Positions 48,621-58,229 of a stretch of DNA of 64,000 bases are shown here, piece after piece. Source of the stretch: Segatella oulorum JCM 14966 (GTDB taxonomy: Bacteria; Bacteroidota; Bacteroidia; Bacteroidales; Bacteroidaceae); assembly GCF_000613785.1 (NCBI RefSeq), contig NZ_BAJQ01000005.1:1-64000 (forward strand). The letters are read 5' to 3'. The position numbers were made by a program, and so were the translations under genes. The notes under the pieces are model-generated. The model did not search any database and was not told the origin of the DNA. It was given only the letters and a program-made list of their open reading frames with translations. Position 1 is the first letter of the stretch; the number at the start of each line of letters is the position of its first letter.

Positions 48621-49319
48621 TCAGCGTACATAAAAGTCATGCGTGAGTGCCGCATACCAAGGCGAACGTTGGCCGCCAGTCATCATGACCACCGTCTCTT
48701 CAATCAAGGGGCGAGCGGCCTTGCGGCCAAACTGTAACAGATAACGTTTCACAGGCTTGTGTTCCGACGTTTTTACACCGCATTGCCGCGTGGGTACCAA
48801 ACCATGATGATAGCCCTCGGCCACGAAAGTAGCGGCACAATCGGCTGGGATGATGGCCGAAAAGCATCCCGCTGCAGACAGTAACCGAACCACGCCCGCA
48901 AACAAATCGGCATAAGACAGTTTGTCGGCATGGCGTGCCACACAGCGGCTCGTTCCCGAAGCCCGTAATGCATCGACAAAGAATGGTGGATTGCTCACAA
49001 TACTGTCGAACGTTTCCTCGGACGAAAACTGCTGCAAAGCTTCGTGCACCACCGTCACACGCGAAGCAAACGGACTATCCATGACGTTGCGCTGTGCCTG
49101 TTGAAACGAGGCCTCATCAATCTCAATGCCTACAACGCGCGACTGCTTGTAGCGTTGTGCCAACATCAACGCCACCAGACCCGTGCCCGTGCCGATATCT
49201 AACATGCGCTGTCCGCCTTGTGCCCATGCGCCCAACAACACACCATCTGTGCCCACCTTCATACCACAAGCCTCCTGATGGACCGCAAACTGCTTGAATT
49301 GAAAATAAGAATTACTCAT
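48621..49319 (-). CDS. trmN: tRNA1(Val) adenine-37 N6-methyltransferase (YfiC/TrmN6)
   Basis: 232 residues from MSNSYFQFKQFAV. SAM-binding motif LDIGTGTGLVALML, acidic GIEIDEASF, and catalytic SNPPFF (N6-adenine-type NPPF motif). FQFKQFAVHQEACGMKVGTDGVLLGAW at the start is typical of YfiC-type enzymes and not of DNA methylases. Convergent with fbp. Confidence 0.9.
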   Translation of the reverse strand: MSNSYFQFKQFAVHQEACGMKVGTDGVLLGAWAQGGQRMLDIGTGTGLVALMLAQRYKQSRVVGIEIDEASFQQAQRNVMDSPFASRVTVVHEALQQFSSEETFDSIVSNPPFFVDALRASGTSRCVARHADKLSYADLFAGVVRLLSAAGCFSAIIPADCAATFVAEGYHHGLVPTRQCGVKTSEHKPVKRYLLQFGRKAARPLIEETVVMMTGGQRSPWYAALTHDFYVR

Positions 49320-49431
49320 ATCTAATTTCCCTAACGCCAAAAACGACCGATTATTTTATACTTTTGTCGTATTTTGCCAACCGCCACAAGGAAAATCATC
49401 GTGCGCAAGCTGAAAATCTAATTAAAATACG

Positions 49432-49439
49432 TACCTTTG
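49432..49439 (+). promoter_or_regulatory. -7 box of lon
   Basis: TACCTTTG 25 bp before the lon ATG. No CIRCE-like or heat-shock operator is seen. Confidence 0.6.
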
Positions 49440-49464
49440 CACGCAATAGTTATTTTAATCACGA

Positions 49465-51924
49465 ATGAGCAATAAAAATACATTGATACAAATGATTGCC
49501 GATTATGATGGCGACATTTCAAACCTTCTCAACACCGAGATAACAGGAGAGATTCCTGTGCTGACCACGCGCAATCTTATCGTCTTCCCCGGTGTTGTAA
49601 CGCCAATTTTAGTGGGACGCGAGTCAAGCGTGCAATTAGTGAAATATTTAGATAAACACCCCGATGCTGTTTGTGCCATTGTGTGCCAACGCGACTCCAA
49701 TGTCGACACTCCCGCCTACAAGGATGTTTACCACACGGGTGTCTATGGAAAGCTTGTGAAGCTCATCGATATGCCTGGTCCCGGCGGCAACTTCACTGCC
49801 ATCGTTCAGGCTTTAGGACGTTGCCATTTGGCTTCGCTCAACAAAGGAAAAAAGTTCTATTTGGGCGAAGTGGTGCCCTATGCCGACCAAATGCCCACCC
49901 TCAACAAAGAGTTCAATGCGCTCTATGAAACTGTGAAGAAGAGTGCCAGCAATTATATCAGTCTCAACGACGAGATGCCCGACGAAGCACAATATGCTCT
50001 TTCGAGTATCCGGCACAGCGTGATTGGCATCAACTATATTTGCTGCAATCTGCCGCTCCCCATCAAAAACAAAATTAAACTGCTTGAGAAAGATGACATC
50101 GCTGAGCGTGCATTCAGCTTGCTGAAAGCCCTCGAACGAGAAATCCAACTGCTGAAACTCAAGCAAGATATTCAGCAGAAGACGCGCATGGATCTTGACG
50201 AGCAGCAGCGCGAATACTTCTTGCAGCAGCAAATTAAAAATATCAAAGAAGAACTTGGCCACGGTGAAGGATCACCCGAAGTGAAAGAGCTACGCGAGAA
50301 AGCTGCCGAGAAAAAATGGAACGACAATGTGGCGACCATCTTTGAACGCGAGCTCGACAAGTTGGAACTCTACAATCCACAAAGTCCGGAGTACAGTGTG
50401 CAGCTCAACTATCTCCAAAACATGGTCAATCTGCCATGGGGCATCTACACTAAAGACGACCTCAACATTAAAAAAGCAACCAAAGTACTTGACCACGACC
50501 ACTATGGCATGGAGAAAGTGAAGGAGCGCATCCTCGAATACATCTCAGTGCTGAAGCGGCGCGGCGATTTGAAATCGCCCATCCTCTGCCTTTACGGTCC
50601 TCCAGGTGTCGGCAAAACATCATTGGGCAAGAGCATCGCAGCTGCCATGAACCGCAAATATGTGCGGGTGTCATTGGGCGGCGTACACGATGAGGCAGAA
50701 ATCCGCGGACATCGCCGTACATATATCGGTGCCATGCCAGGCCGCATCATCAAGAGCATACAAAAGGCAGGAGCAAGTAATCCTGTTTTCATCTTGGATG
50801 AGATTGACAAAGTGAGCCAGAACACCATCAACGGCGATCCCTCGTCAGCCTTGTTAGAGGTGTTGGATCCTGAGCAGAATAACGCATTCCACGACAATTA
50901 CTTAGACGTAGACTACGACCTCTCAAAGGTGCTGTTCATTGCCACCGCAAATGACCTTAACACCATCCCGCGTCCCTTATTAGATCGTATGGAACTGATT
51001 GAAGTGAGTGGTTACATCACCGAAGAGAAGATTGAGATTGCTAAGCGCCACCTCGTACCCAAAGAACTCAAAAACACAGGCTTAGATACTTTCGTATCAC
51101 GCATCAAATTCAACAAAGCTGCATTGGAATTTATGATTGAACGCTATACTCGTGAGAGCGGTGTACGCCAATTGGAAAAGCAAATCAATAAGGCATTGCG
51201 TAAACTGGTTTATGAAGGAGAAGTGACGGGCTCCATCGGTAACACGAACATCGACCCTACTCGTGTCGAGGCGCTTTTAGGTAAAGCTCCCTTCTATCGC
51301 GACATCTATCAAGGCAACAGCGACGCGGGAGTTGTGACAGGCTTAGCTTGGACCAGTGTCGGCGGTGAAATTCTGTTCATCGAAACATCGCTCAACCAAG
51401 GGAGAGGCGGCAAACTCACACTCACAGGAAATCTCGGCGATGTCATGAAAGAGTCGGCCATGATTGCCTTGCAGTATGTGAAAGCCCACGTGGCACAACT
51501 CAACATTGATTACCGCCTGTTTGACTATTGGAATATCCACATCCACGTACCCGAAGGTGCTACGCCTAAAGATGGTCCTTCGGCCGGCATCACCATCGCA
51601 ACGTCTATCGCTTCGGCCATCACGCAACGTAAAGTACGCAAGAATTTGGCCATGACGGGTGAGATTACATTGCGTGGAAAGGTGCTTCCTGTGGGTGGAA
51701 TAAAGGAGAAGATTTTAGCCGCAAAGCGTGCGGGCATCACCGACATCATCATGTGCAAAGACAATCGAAAGGATGTTGAAGAAATTCCCGCTAAATATTT
51801 GGAAGGACTAACGTTCCACTATGTCGACACCATTCTTGAGGTATGGGACATTGCATTGACTGACGAACGCGTGGAGAATGCCGTGGCCTTCACCGTTCCC
51901 GACGAAAAAGAAGAGAAGAAATGA
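49465..51924 (+). CDS. lon: ATP-dependent protease Lon
   Basis: 819 residues: N-terminal LAN domain (IPVLTTRNLIVFPGVVTPI), coiled coil, AAA+ module (GPPGVGKTSLGKSIA; VFILDEIDKVS; RRTYIGAMPGRII) and C-terminal protease with the Ser/Lys dyad in PKDGPSAGITIATSIA and LPVGGIKEKILAAKRAG. Degrades misfolded and regulatory proteins. Its TGA overlaps the tgt ATG by 4 bases. Confidence 0.97.
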   Translation: MSNKNTLIQMIADYDGDISNLLNTEITGEIPVLTTRNLIVFPGVVTPILVGRESSVQLVKYLDKHPDAVCAIVCQRDSNVDTPAYKDVYHTGVYGKLVKLIDMPGPGGNFTAIVQALGRCHLASLNKGKKFYLGEVVPYADQMPTLNKEFNALYETVKKSASNYISLNDEMPDEAQYALSSIRHSVIGINYICCNLPLPIKNKIKLLEKDDIAERAFSLLKALEREIQLLKLKQDIQQKTRMDLDEQQREYFLQQQIKNIKEELGHGEGSPEVKELREKAAEKKWNDNVATIFERELDKLELYNPQSPEYSVQLNYLQNMVNLPWGIYTKDDLNIKKATKVLDHDHYGMEKVKERILEYISVLKRRGDLKSPILCLYGPPGVGKTSLGKSIAAAMNRKYVRVSLGGVHDEAEIRGHRRTYIGAMPGRIIKSIQKAGASNPVFILDEIDKVSQNTINGDPSSALLEVLDPEQNNAFHDNYLDVDYDLSKVLFIATANDLNTIPRPLLDRMELIEVSGYITEEKIEIAKRHLVPKELKNTGLDTFVSRIKFNKAALEFMIERYTRESGVRQLEKQINKALRKLVYEGEVTGSIGNTNIDPTRVEALLGKAPFYRDIYQGNSDAGVVTGLAWTSVGGEILFIETSLNQGRGGKLTLTGNLGDVMKESAMIALQYVKAHVAQLNIDYRLFDYWNIHIHVPEGATPKDGPSAGITIATSIASAITQRKVRKNLAMTGEITLRGKVLPVGGIKEKILAAKRAGITDIIMCKDNRKDVEEIPAKYLEGLTFHYVDTILEVWDIALTDERVENAVAFTVPDEKEEKK

Positions 51925-53048
51925 CATTTGATGTCCAATACAGCGACTCATCAAGCAATGCCAGAGCTGGTGTTATCACTACGGACCACGGGCAGATTCT
52001 GACCCCAATTTTCATGCCCGTTGGTACAGCGGGCACCGTGAAAGGAGTACACTTCAGCGAGCTCATTGAACAAGTAAAGGCACAAATCATTTTGGGTAAC
52101 ACCTATCACCTTTACCTACGCCCGGGACTTAACATCTTGCAGAAAGCCGGTGGTCTACATGGTTTCAATGGTTGGCAGCATCCTATCCTAACCGATAGTG
52201 GTGGTTTCCAGGTGTTCTCGCTCACTGGCATCCGCAAGTTGACCGAAGAGGGGTGTGTGTTTCAATCACACATCGATGGAAGCAAGCACTTCTTCACGCC
52301 CGAGAATGTGATGGACACCGAACGCATCATTGGTGCCGACATCATGATGGCTTTTGATGAATGCCCTCCTGGAAAGAGCGATTATCACTATGCTAAAAAG
52401 AGCTTACAACTCACACAACGCTGGCTCGACAGGTGCTTGAAAAGATTTCAAGAGACCCAACCTCTCTATGGTCACCGGCAGAGCCTCTTCCCCATTGTAC
52501 AGGGATGCACTTACAAGGATCTGCGCCAAGAGGCTGCAAAATTCATTGCTGACAAGGGTGCCGACGGTAACGCCATTGGTGGATTAGCTGTTGGTGAACC
52601 TACGGAAGTGATGTATGAGATGATAGAAGTGGTGAACGACATCTTGCCAAAAGATAAGCCACGTTATCTCATGGGCGTGGGCACGCCGCAAAATATCTTA
52701 GAGGCTATCGAACGTGGTGTTGATATGTTTGATTGCGTTATGCCCACACGAAACGGACGGAATGCACTACTCTTCACCTATGAAGGAACAATGAACATGC
52801 GCAACAAGAAATGGGAAGACGACTTTTCGCCACTTGACGCCAATGGTTGCGACATCGACAAATGCACCTCCAAAGCCTATCTCCACCATCTTTTTAAAGC
52901 AAAGGAATTGTTGGCCATGCAGATTGGCAGCATCCACAACTTGGCATTCTATCTGCGCTTAGTAACCGACGCACGCCAGCACATCCAACAAGGCAACTTT
53001 ATCAGTTGGAAGAAATCGGTTATTGAGCGTCTTGGGCAACGTTTATAG
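51921..53048 (+). CDS. tgt: Queuine/preQ1 tRNA-ribosyltransferase
   Basis: 375 residues. Swaps guanine 34 for preQ1 in GUN-anticodon tRNAs. TDSGGFQVFSL and IVQGCTYKDLR flank the active site, nucleophile Asp is in RGVDMFDCVMPTRNGRN, and the zinc site has CDIDKCTSKAYLHHLFK. Coupled to lon and followed 6 bp later by an LptF/G gene; this lon-tgt-lptG order is seen in other Bacteroidota as far as I recall. Confidence 0.96.
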   Translation: MTFDVQYSDSSSNARAGVITTDHGQILTPIFMPVGTAGTVKGVHFSELIEQVKAQIILGNTYHLYLRPGLNILQKAGGLHGFNGWQHPILTDSGGFQVFSLTGIRKLTEEGCVFQSHIDGSKHFFTPENVMDTERIIGADIMMAFDECPPGKSDYHYAKKSLQLTQRWLDRCLKRFQETQPLYGHRQSLFPIVQGCTYKDLRQEAAKFIADKGADGNAIGGLAVGEPTEVMYEMIEVVNDILPKDKPRYLMGVGTPQNILEAIERGVDMFDCVMPTRNGRNALLFTYEGTMNMRNKKWEDDFSPLDANGCDIDKCTSKAYLHHLFKAKELLAMQIGSIHNLAFYLRLVTDARQHIQQGNFISWKKSVIERLGQRL

Positions 53049-53054
53049 ACAAAC

Positions 53055-54329
53055 ATGGTTGATTTTAGCGAATTAAGGAAACATCACAAGCGTTATCGTA
53101 TGTTGCGTTGGATTGGACAACGCACTGCATGGACGCAACACCTCATAGCCTGGTTTAAGCAGCATTTGCCATGGCTTTTCAGGATGATGGCTTTCGTTGC
53201 GCGCCACCTCTCACGGTTGTACTTTATCAACCCGTTACGCTACATCAAGCGGTTAGATTGGTACATCATCAAGAAGTTTATCGGCACCTACATCTATTCG
53301 ATTGCGCTCATCATTAGCATCTCCATTGTTGTCGACGTCAACGAGAACTTAGCAAAATTCACCGAGTATCATGCACCGCTCAAAGCGATTATCTTCGACT
53401 ACTATCTTAATTTCATTCCCTACTTTGCCAACCTCTTCAGCCCACTATTTGTCTTCATTGCCGTCATCTTCTTCACATCAAAATTGGCTGGCAACAGCGA
53501 AATCATTTCAATGTTGGCTGCAGGCGTTTCATTTAAACGGCTCATGCGCCCCTACATGCTCTCGTGCATCCTAATCTCTGCTGTTTCGTTTTATCTCAGT
53601 GGCTACGTTATTCCCCACAGCAACATTATCAAACAGAACTTCGAGTCGCTCTATAAGAACAAAAAGCTCAACACGGCTGCCGACAACGTGATGCTGCAAG
53701 TGGGACGTGGCACGGTTGCCTACATCCAACACTACGATAACAACGCCAAACGTGGTTACGGTTTCTCGCTGGACAAGTTTTATGGCAAGAAACTCATCAG
53801 CCACCTGACGGCAATGGAAATTCAATACGACACCATCAGCGATGCCAAATATCACTGGACATTGCAAAACTATAAAATCAGGAAGTTCAACGGCTATCGT
53901 GAAGTGATTGAAAGCGGTGCTAAGAAAGACTCGCTCATTCTCATGGAGCCAACCGACCTGATTTATTCAAAAGGACAGCAAGAGACGTTCACCAGTCCGC
54001 AATTAAGTGATTACATTTCAAAACAAATAAACAGGGGTTCCAGCAACGTGGTGCAATACCAAGTGGAATATCACAAGCGAATAGCAGCCAGTTTTGCCTC
54101 ATTCATCCTCACCATCATAGGGCTTTCGCTCTCGGCCAAGAAACGCAAGGGAGGCATGGGCTTGTATTTAGGAATCGGTTTAGCCCTAAGCTTCATTTAC
54201 ATCATGCTGCAAACCGTTTCCTCGACATTCGCCATCAACGCCAACCTTCCACCCATCATTGCGGCCTGGATACCCAATATTATTTTTGCTGTCGTAGCCT
54301 ATTTTTGCTACCGACATGCACCCAAATAA
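53055..54329 (+). CDS. LptF/LptG-family permease (YjgP/YjgQ)
   Basis: 424 residues. Preceded by about 65 polar/aromatic residues, then the family hallmark LDWYIIKKFIGTYIYSIALI as helix 1, helices at LINFI-like YLNFIPYFANLFSPLFVFIAVIFF, a beta-jellyroll periplasmic domain, and three C-terminal helices (FASFILTIIGLSLSAKK; GLYLGIGLALSFIYIML; IIAAWIPNIIFAVVAYF). Part of the lipopolysaccharide export ABC transporter. Whether F or G cannot be told. Confidence 0.88.
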   Translation: MVDFSELRKHHKRYRMLRWIGQRTAWTQHLIAWFKQHLPWLFRMMAFVARHLSRLYFINPLRYIKRLDWYIIKKFIGTYIYSIALIISISIVVDVNENLAKFTEYHAPLKAIIFDYYLNFIPYFANLFSPLFVFIAVIFFTSKLAGNSEIISMLAAGVSFKRLMRPYMLSCILISAVSFYLSGYVIPHSNIIKQNFESLYKNKKLNTAADNVMLQVGRGTVAYIQHYDNNAKRGYGFSLDKFYGKKLISHLTAMEIQYDTISDAKYHWTLQNYKIRKFNGYREVIESGAKKDSLILMEPTDLIYSKGQQETFTSPQLSDYISKQINRGSSNVVQYQVEYHKRIAASFASFILTIIGLSLSAKKRKGGMGLYLGIGLALSFIYIMLQTVSSTFAINANLPPIIAAWIPNIIFAVVAYFCYRHAPK

Positions 54330-54337
54330 ACAAAATT

Positions 54338-55972
54338 ATGTATTTCGACGAATTAAATTTAAACAACAATGTACTCGATGCGCTCTATGATATGCGGTTC
54401 GAGAAATGCACGCCTGTACAGGAAAAGTGTATACCAGAAATTTTAAATGGCAACGACATTTTGGGCGTTGCACAAACGGGAACAGGAAAAACAGCAGCCT
54501 ATTTGCTGCCCATTCTAAGCAAGCTCGACGATGGCGGCTACCCCGAGAGAGCCATCAACTGCCTCATCATGAGTCCCACCCGCGAGCTGGCACAACAGAT
54601 TGACCAAGCCATGCAAGGCTTTGGCTACTATCTCAACGGCGTGAGCAGCGTGGCCGTTTATGGCGGAAACGATGGCAACCGCTACGACCAAGAGCTTAAG
54701 AGCCTGCAGTTGGGAGCTGACGTTGTCATCGCCACACCGGGCCGTTTAATCTCCCACATCAGTTTGGGCAACGTCGATTTGAGCAAGGTGTCGTTCTTCA
54801 TTTTAGACGAGGCCGACCGCATGTTGGACATGGGCTTCTCGGACGACATTCTGAAAATCGCCAAGAAACTACCCAAGAATTGCCAAACCATTATGTTCTC
54901 GGCCACGATGCCCAAGAAGATTGAAGAGCTGGCCAAAACGTTGCTCAAGCAGCCTAAGGTGATTAAATTGGCCGTAAGCAAACCGGCTGAAAAAATTCAT
55001 CAGAGCGCCTACGTGTGCCATGAAGGACAGAAGATTGGTATCATCAACCAGCTGTTTAAAAATAACGATTTGCAACGCGTCATCATCTTCTGCGGCAGCA
55101 AAATGAAGGTGAAACAAGTGGCCGGAGCACTGCAACGCAAGCACATCAATTGTGGCGAGATGCACTCAGACCTCGACCAGGCCACCCGCGATGACGTGAT
55201 GTTCAAGTTCAAGAGCGGCCAATTTGATGTGCTCGTGGCCACCGACGTGATTTCGCGCGGCATCGACATCGACGACATCACCATGGTTATCAACTACGAC
55301 GTGCCCCATGATGCCGAAGACTATGTGCACCGCATTGGCCGCACGGCTCGCGCTGCCCGCACGGGGACGGCCATCACCTTCGTTTCAGAAGACGATGCCC
55401 ACTATTTCCAGCAAATCGAAAAATTCTTGGGCAACGAGGTGGAGAAGCTGCCCCTGCCCGAAGCACTCGGACAAGCGCCCGAATACAACACAGAGGAACG
55501 TCCGCGCAAAAACAACTCGGCCAAGAATCGTCGCCGCAACGACCGCAACCAAACGGCACACAAGGACAAGAAACAGCAAAACAGGCGACAGCGCAACCAG
55601 CAGCAAGAAGCACAAAACAGGCCGGAACAGTGCGAACAGCATGAGACAAAGGACGAGAATAAGGCTCCGTCAACACACAATCGCCGCAGAAATCAGCCAC
55701 GTCGAGACAACAACGCGCAAGCGGCAACAGCCGAAAACCAGCCTCACAAGCACAACGAGCGTAAGGCAAATGCTGCCGAGCGCCAGCCTAAGAACGGTGA
55801 ACAACGCGCGCGCAACAAGCGTCGAGGCAACGTTGAAGGCAACTACAAAAAGCGCAATGCAAGGCCCAATGCCGCGGCTGAACCCAAGAAGGTGGCAGCC
55901 AACATTGCCCCCAAGCCTGTGAGGAAAGAGAACATCGTGCGCAAATTCATCAAGCGCCTGCTCAAGCTCTAA
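54338..55972 (+). CDS. DEAD-box RNA helicase, RhlE/DeaD-like, with basic tail
   Basis: 544 residues from MYFDELNLNNN. Q motif FEKCTPVQEKCIP, Walker A AQTGTGKTAAY, PTRELAQQ, DEAD box LDEADRMLDMGF, SAT as FSATMP, and HRIGRTARA. Residues about 385-544 are a disordered Arg/Asn/Gln/Lys-rich tail (RRRNDRNQTAHKDKKQQNRR and similar) with a final hydrophobic KFIKRLLKL. Such tails add RNA binding in cold-shock and ribosome-assembly helicases. The start lies 8 bp after the permease stop. Confidence 0.92.
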   Translation: MYFDELNLNNNVLDALYDMRFEKCTPVQEKCIPEILNGNDILGVAQTGTGKTAAYLLPILSKLDDGGYPERAINCLIMSPTRELAQQIDQAMQGFGYYLNGVSSVAVYGGNDGNRYDQELKSLQLGADVVIATPGRLISHISLGNVDLSKVSFFILDEADRMLDMGFSDDILKIAKKLPKNCQTIMFSATMPKKIEELAKTLLKQPKVIKLAVSKPAEKIHQSAYVCHEGQKIGIINQLFKNNDLQRVIIFCGSKMKVKQVAGALQRKHINCGEMHSDLDQATRDDVMFKFKSGQFDVLVATDVISRGIDIDDITMVINYDVPHDAEDYVHRIGRTARAARTGTAITFVSEDDAHYFQQIEKFLGNEVEKLPLPEALGQAPEYNTEERPRKNNSAKNRRRNDRNQTAHKDKKQQNRRQRNQQQEAQNRPEQCEQHETKDENKAPSTHNRRRNQPRRDNNAQAATAENQPHKHNERKANAAERQPKNGEQRARNKRRGNVEGNYKKRNARPNAAAEPKKVAANIAPKPVRKENIVRKFIKRLLKL

Positions 55973-56151
55973 TCACAGTCAGAACAGGCATAAAATCATT
56001 TTTAGATACGACAAATAGTTTGCCGGGCAGAACGCTCCCTTGTTCTGCTCGGCAAATCGTTTTCTCCCTAAAACCACCCCGAAGAGTGCATGGAAAGCCA
56101 CTCGCCCCGAAGAATCGCATTCGGGGAACGGCTGTCCGAACCTCCTGACTG

Positions 56152-56350
56152 TATTCCCGGGTGCGGAACAACTGTTTTTGAGAAAGACAAGTGTTCCGGG
56201 ATGCGGGAACAGTCATTTTTGAGAAAAACAAGCGTTCCGGGATGCGGGAACAAGCATTTTTGAAAAAAACAAGCGTTCCGGGATGCGGGAACAACCATTT
56301 TTAATAAAAACAAGTGTTCCGGGATGCGGGAACAAGCATTTTTGAAAAAA
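56152..56350. repeat. Tandem array E, 41-bp period, five units
   Basis: Units keyed on GTTCCGGGATGCGGGAAC at 56193, 56234, 56275 and 56316, and a diverged first unit at 56152, all 41 bp apart. Each holds the inverted pair GTTCC/GGAAC, then T5 and an A5-A8 run. Preceded by a copy-less stretch (55973-56150) and followed by the promoter of the next gene. Open reading frames through the array rotate frame each unit and are not genes. Confidence 0.93.
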
Positions 56351-56452
56351 ATATTCGTTTCAATGTATGGCACAGATCAGTGGAAAGTCACTCCCACACA
56401 CAAATTATGCGCACAAACGCGGCGTTTCTGCACATTTTTCACTAACTTTGTG

Positions 56453-56460
56453 CTTCACAG
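56453..56460 (+). promoter_or_regulatory. -7 box of the exported PD40-like gene
   Basis: TAACTTTG 8 bp before the ATG at 56469; fixes that start over upstream Met codons. Confidence 0.62.
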
Positions 56461-56468
56461 AAAAAGAA

Positions 56469-57341
56469 ATGAAACAGCAACGTTTATTCATTGTAATCCT
56501 CGCCATGGCCATGGTTTGCCTACAACCAGCATGGGCACAGAAACGCGGTAAAGCGCAATTACCGAAAGGTGGTAAAAGCACCAGCACGAAGCAACAGCCT
56601 TCGCCAGAGAGCTTGCTCTATCAAGAACTGCTGCCTGCCACGGCCAAACTCATGTTCATTGATAGCTTAGTGGTCGATAAGGCCACTTTCTTGCAGCACA
56701 TTCCGTTCAACGAAGAAATGGGCACGATGGGCGCCACTGCAACATTCGTGAAGAAGAAAATCGATGAGTCGTTTACCACCTTCGTCAATGGCTTTGGCAA
56801 TTATGCCATTCTGGCGCAGGGCGATTCCACTCATTCTGCCCTGTACAGCAGCGATAAACTTCAAAGAAAATGGACTAATCCTGAGCGGTTGGCGGGTATC
56901 ACCGACGAGTTTTTGGTGCCCAACAATCCTTTCATGCAGAGCGATGGGGTGACACTTTATTTTGGCGCCAAAGGCAGTAAGAGCGTGGGTGGATATGACC
57001 TGTTCATGACGCGTTACAACCTCGATGAACAAAAATTTATGCCGCCCGAGAACATGGGGCTTCCCTACAATTCTAAAGCCAACGACTACCTGCTGGCCAT
57101 CGACGAATTTCACGAGTTGGGCTGGCTCGTCACCGATAGAAATCAGCCGGCCGACAAGGTGTGCATCTATGTCTTCGAACCGAAAAGTCAGCGGCTCACC
57201 TACGCCGACATGCAACTGCCCAAAACAAAATTGGAGTCGTTTGCGCAAATCGCATCGATTAAAGACACTTGGATGAACGGCAATCGCAACGCTGCACTTT
57301 TGCGGCTGAAGAATTTAATGAAATCTAAAAACAAAAAATAA
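56469..57341 (+). CDS. Exported WD40/PD40-like beta-propeller protein
   Basis: 290 residues. Signal peptide MKQQRLFIVILAMAMVCLQPAWAQ with cleavage after AWA. The mature protein has PD40-type motifs (FLVPNNPFMQSDGVTLYFGA; GYDLFMTRYNLDEQKFMPPE; NMGLPYNSKANDYLLAIDE) as found in the N-terminal part of Bacteroidota OmpA-like envelope proteins and PorE-type components, but no OmpA domain follows. Role in the periplasm or outer membrane unknown. Confidence 0.78.
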   Translation: MKQQRLFIVILAMAMVCLQPAWAQKRGKAQLPKGGKSTSTKQQPSPESLLYQELLPATAKLMFIDSLVVDKATFLQHIPFNEEMGTMGATATFVKKKIDESFTTFVNGFGNYAILAQGDSTHSALYSSDKLQRKWTNPERLAGITDEFLVPNNPFMQSDGVTLYFGAKGSKSVGGYDLFMTRYNLDEQKFMPPENMGLPYNSKANDYLLAIDEFHELGWLVTDRNQPADKVCIYVFEPKSQRLTYADMQLPKTKLESFAQIASIKDTWMNGNRNAALLRLKNLMKSKNKK

Positions 57342-57353
57342 AAATCATCACTT

Positions 57354-58228
57354 ATGAACAAAAAGACTTTTGCACCCTCAGAGCTCATCATCAACGAAGA
57401 TGGGAGCATTTTCCATTTGCATCTGACACCGCAACAGATTGCCGACAAGATTATGCTTGTGGGCGACCCTGGACGCGTGAGTTTAGTAGCTTCCTACTTC
57501 GATGAGAAAGAATTTGAAGTGGAAAGTCGCGAGTTTAAAACCATCACGGGCACTTATAAAGGGAAAAGGCTCACGGTGTTGAGCACGGGGATCGGCTGCG
57601 ACAACATCGACATCGTGATGAATGAGCTTGATGCCTTAGCCAATATTGATTTCGAAACGCGCACCGAGAAAGACGAGCATCGCACACTCACACTGGTGAG
57701 AATTGGAACCTGCGGCGGATTGCAGCCCAACACGCCGACGGGCACTTACATCGCCAGTGTGAAAAGCATTGGTTTCGACGGTCTACTCAACTTCTATGCC
57801 GGCCGAAACGAGGTATGCGACCTGCCCTTAGAAGAGGCATTCAAAGCACACATGAACTGGAGCCCCTTGCTGGCTGCACCTTATGTCATCGATGCCAATG
57901 CCGAACTGATTGACCGCATCGCTGCCAACGATATGGTGCGCGGAATCACCATTGCGTGTGGAGGATTCTTCGGACCTCAAGGACGCGAATTGCGCATTCC
58001 ACTCGCTGATCCCAAGCAGAACGAGAAAGTAGAATCGTTTGTTTATCAGGGGCTGCACATCACGAACTTCGAAATGGAAAGTTCGGCCTTGGCAGGTCTT
58101 TCTGCCTCCTGGGACACAAAGCCATGACATGCTGCATGGTGATTGCCAATCGATTGGCAAAAGAAGTGAATGCGAATTACAAAAATAGCATCAACGGACT
58201 CATTGAACTCGTTTTAGACCGAATTTAA
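57354..58228 (+). CDS. udp: Uridine phosphorylase-like nucleoside phosphorylase (one apparent frameshift)
   Basis: 291 residues after adding one C at 58105-58106 (GCCTCCTGG for GCCCTCCTGG); the restored tail reads LLGHKAMTCCMVIANRLAKE. Family motifs: MLVGDPGRVSLVA (phosphate loop), VRIGTCGGLQPNTPTG, NFEMESSALAGL (ribose-binding MES). Cleaves uridine or a related nucleoside with phosphate. It stops 1 nt before the mnmE ATG. Confidence 0.88.
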
Positions 58229-58229
58229 A

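Noticed and set aside
55374-55769. Cys-rich ORFs antisense to the helicase tail
   Set aside because: Shadows of the Arg/Gln-rich coding strand.
55962-56373. Minus-strand ORFs with repeated FPHPGT/SRIPE words over array E
   Set aside because: The same 41-bp unit is read in rotating frames; the words are a by-product of the repeat.
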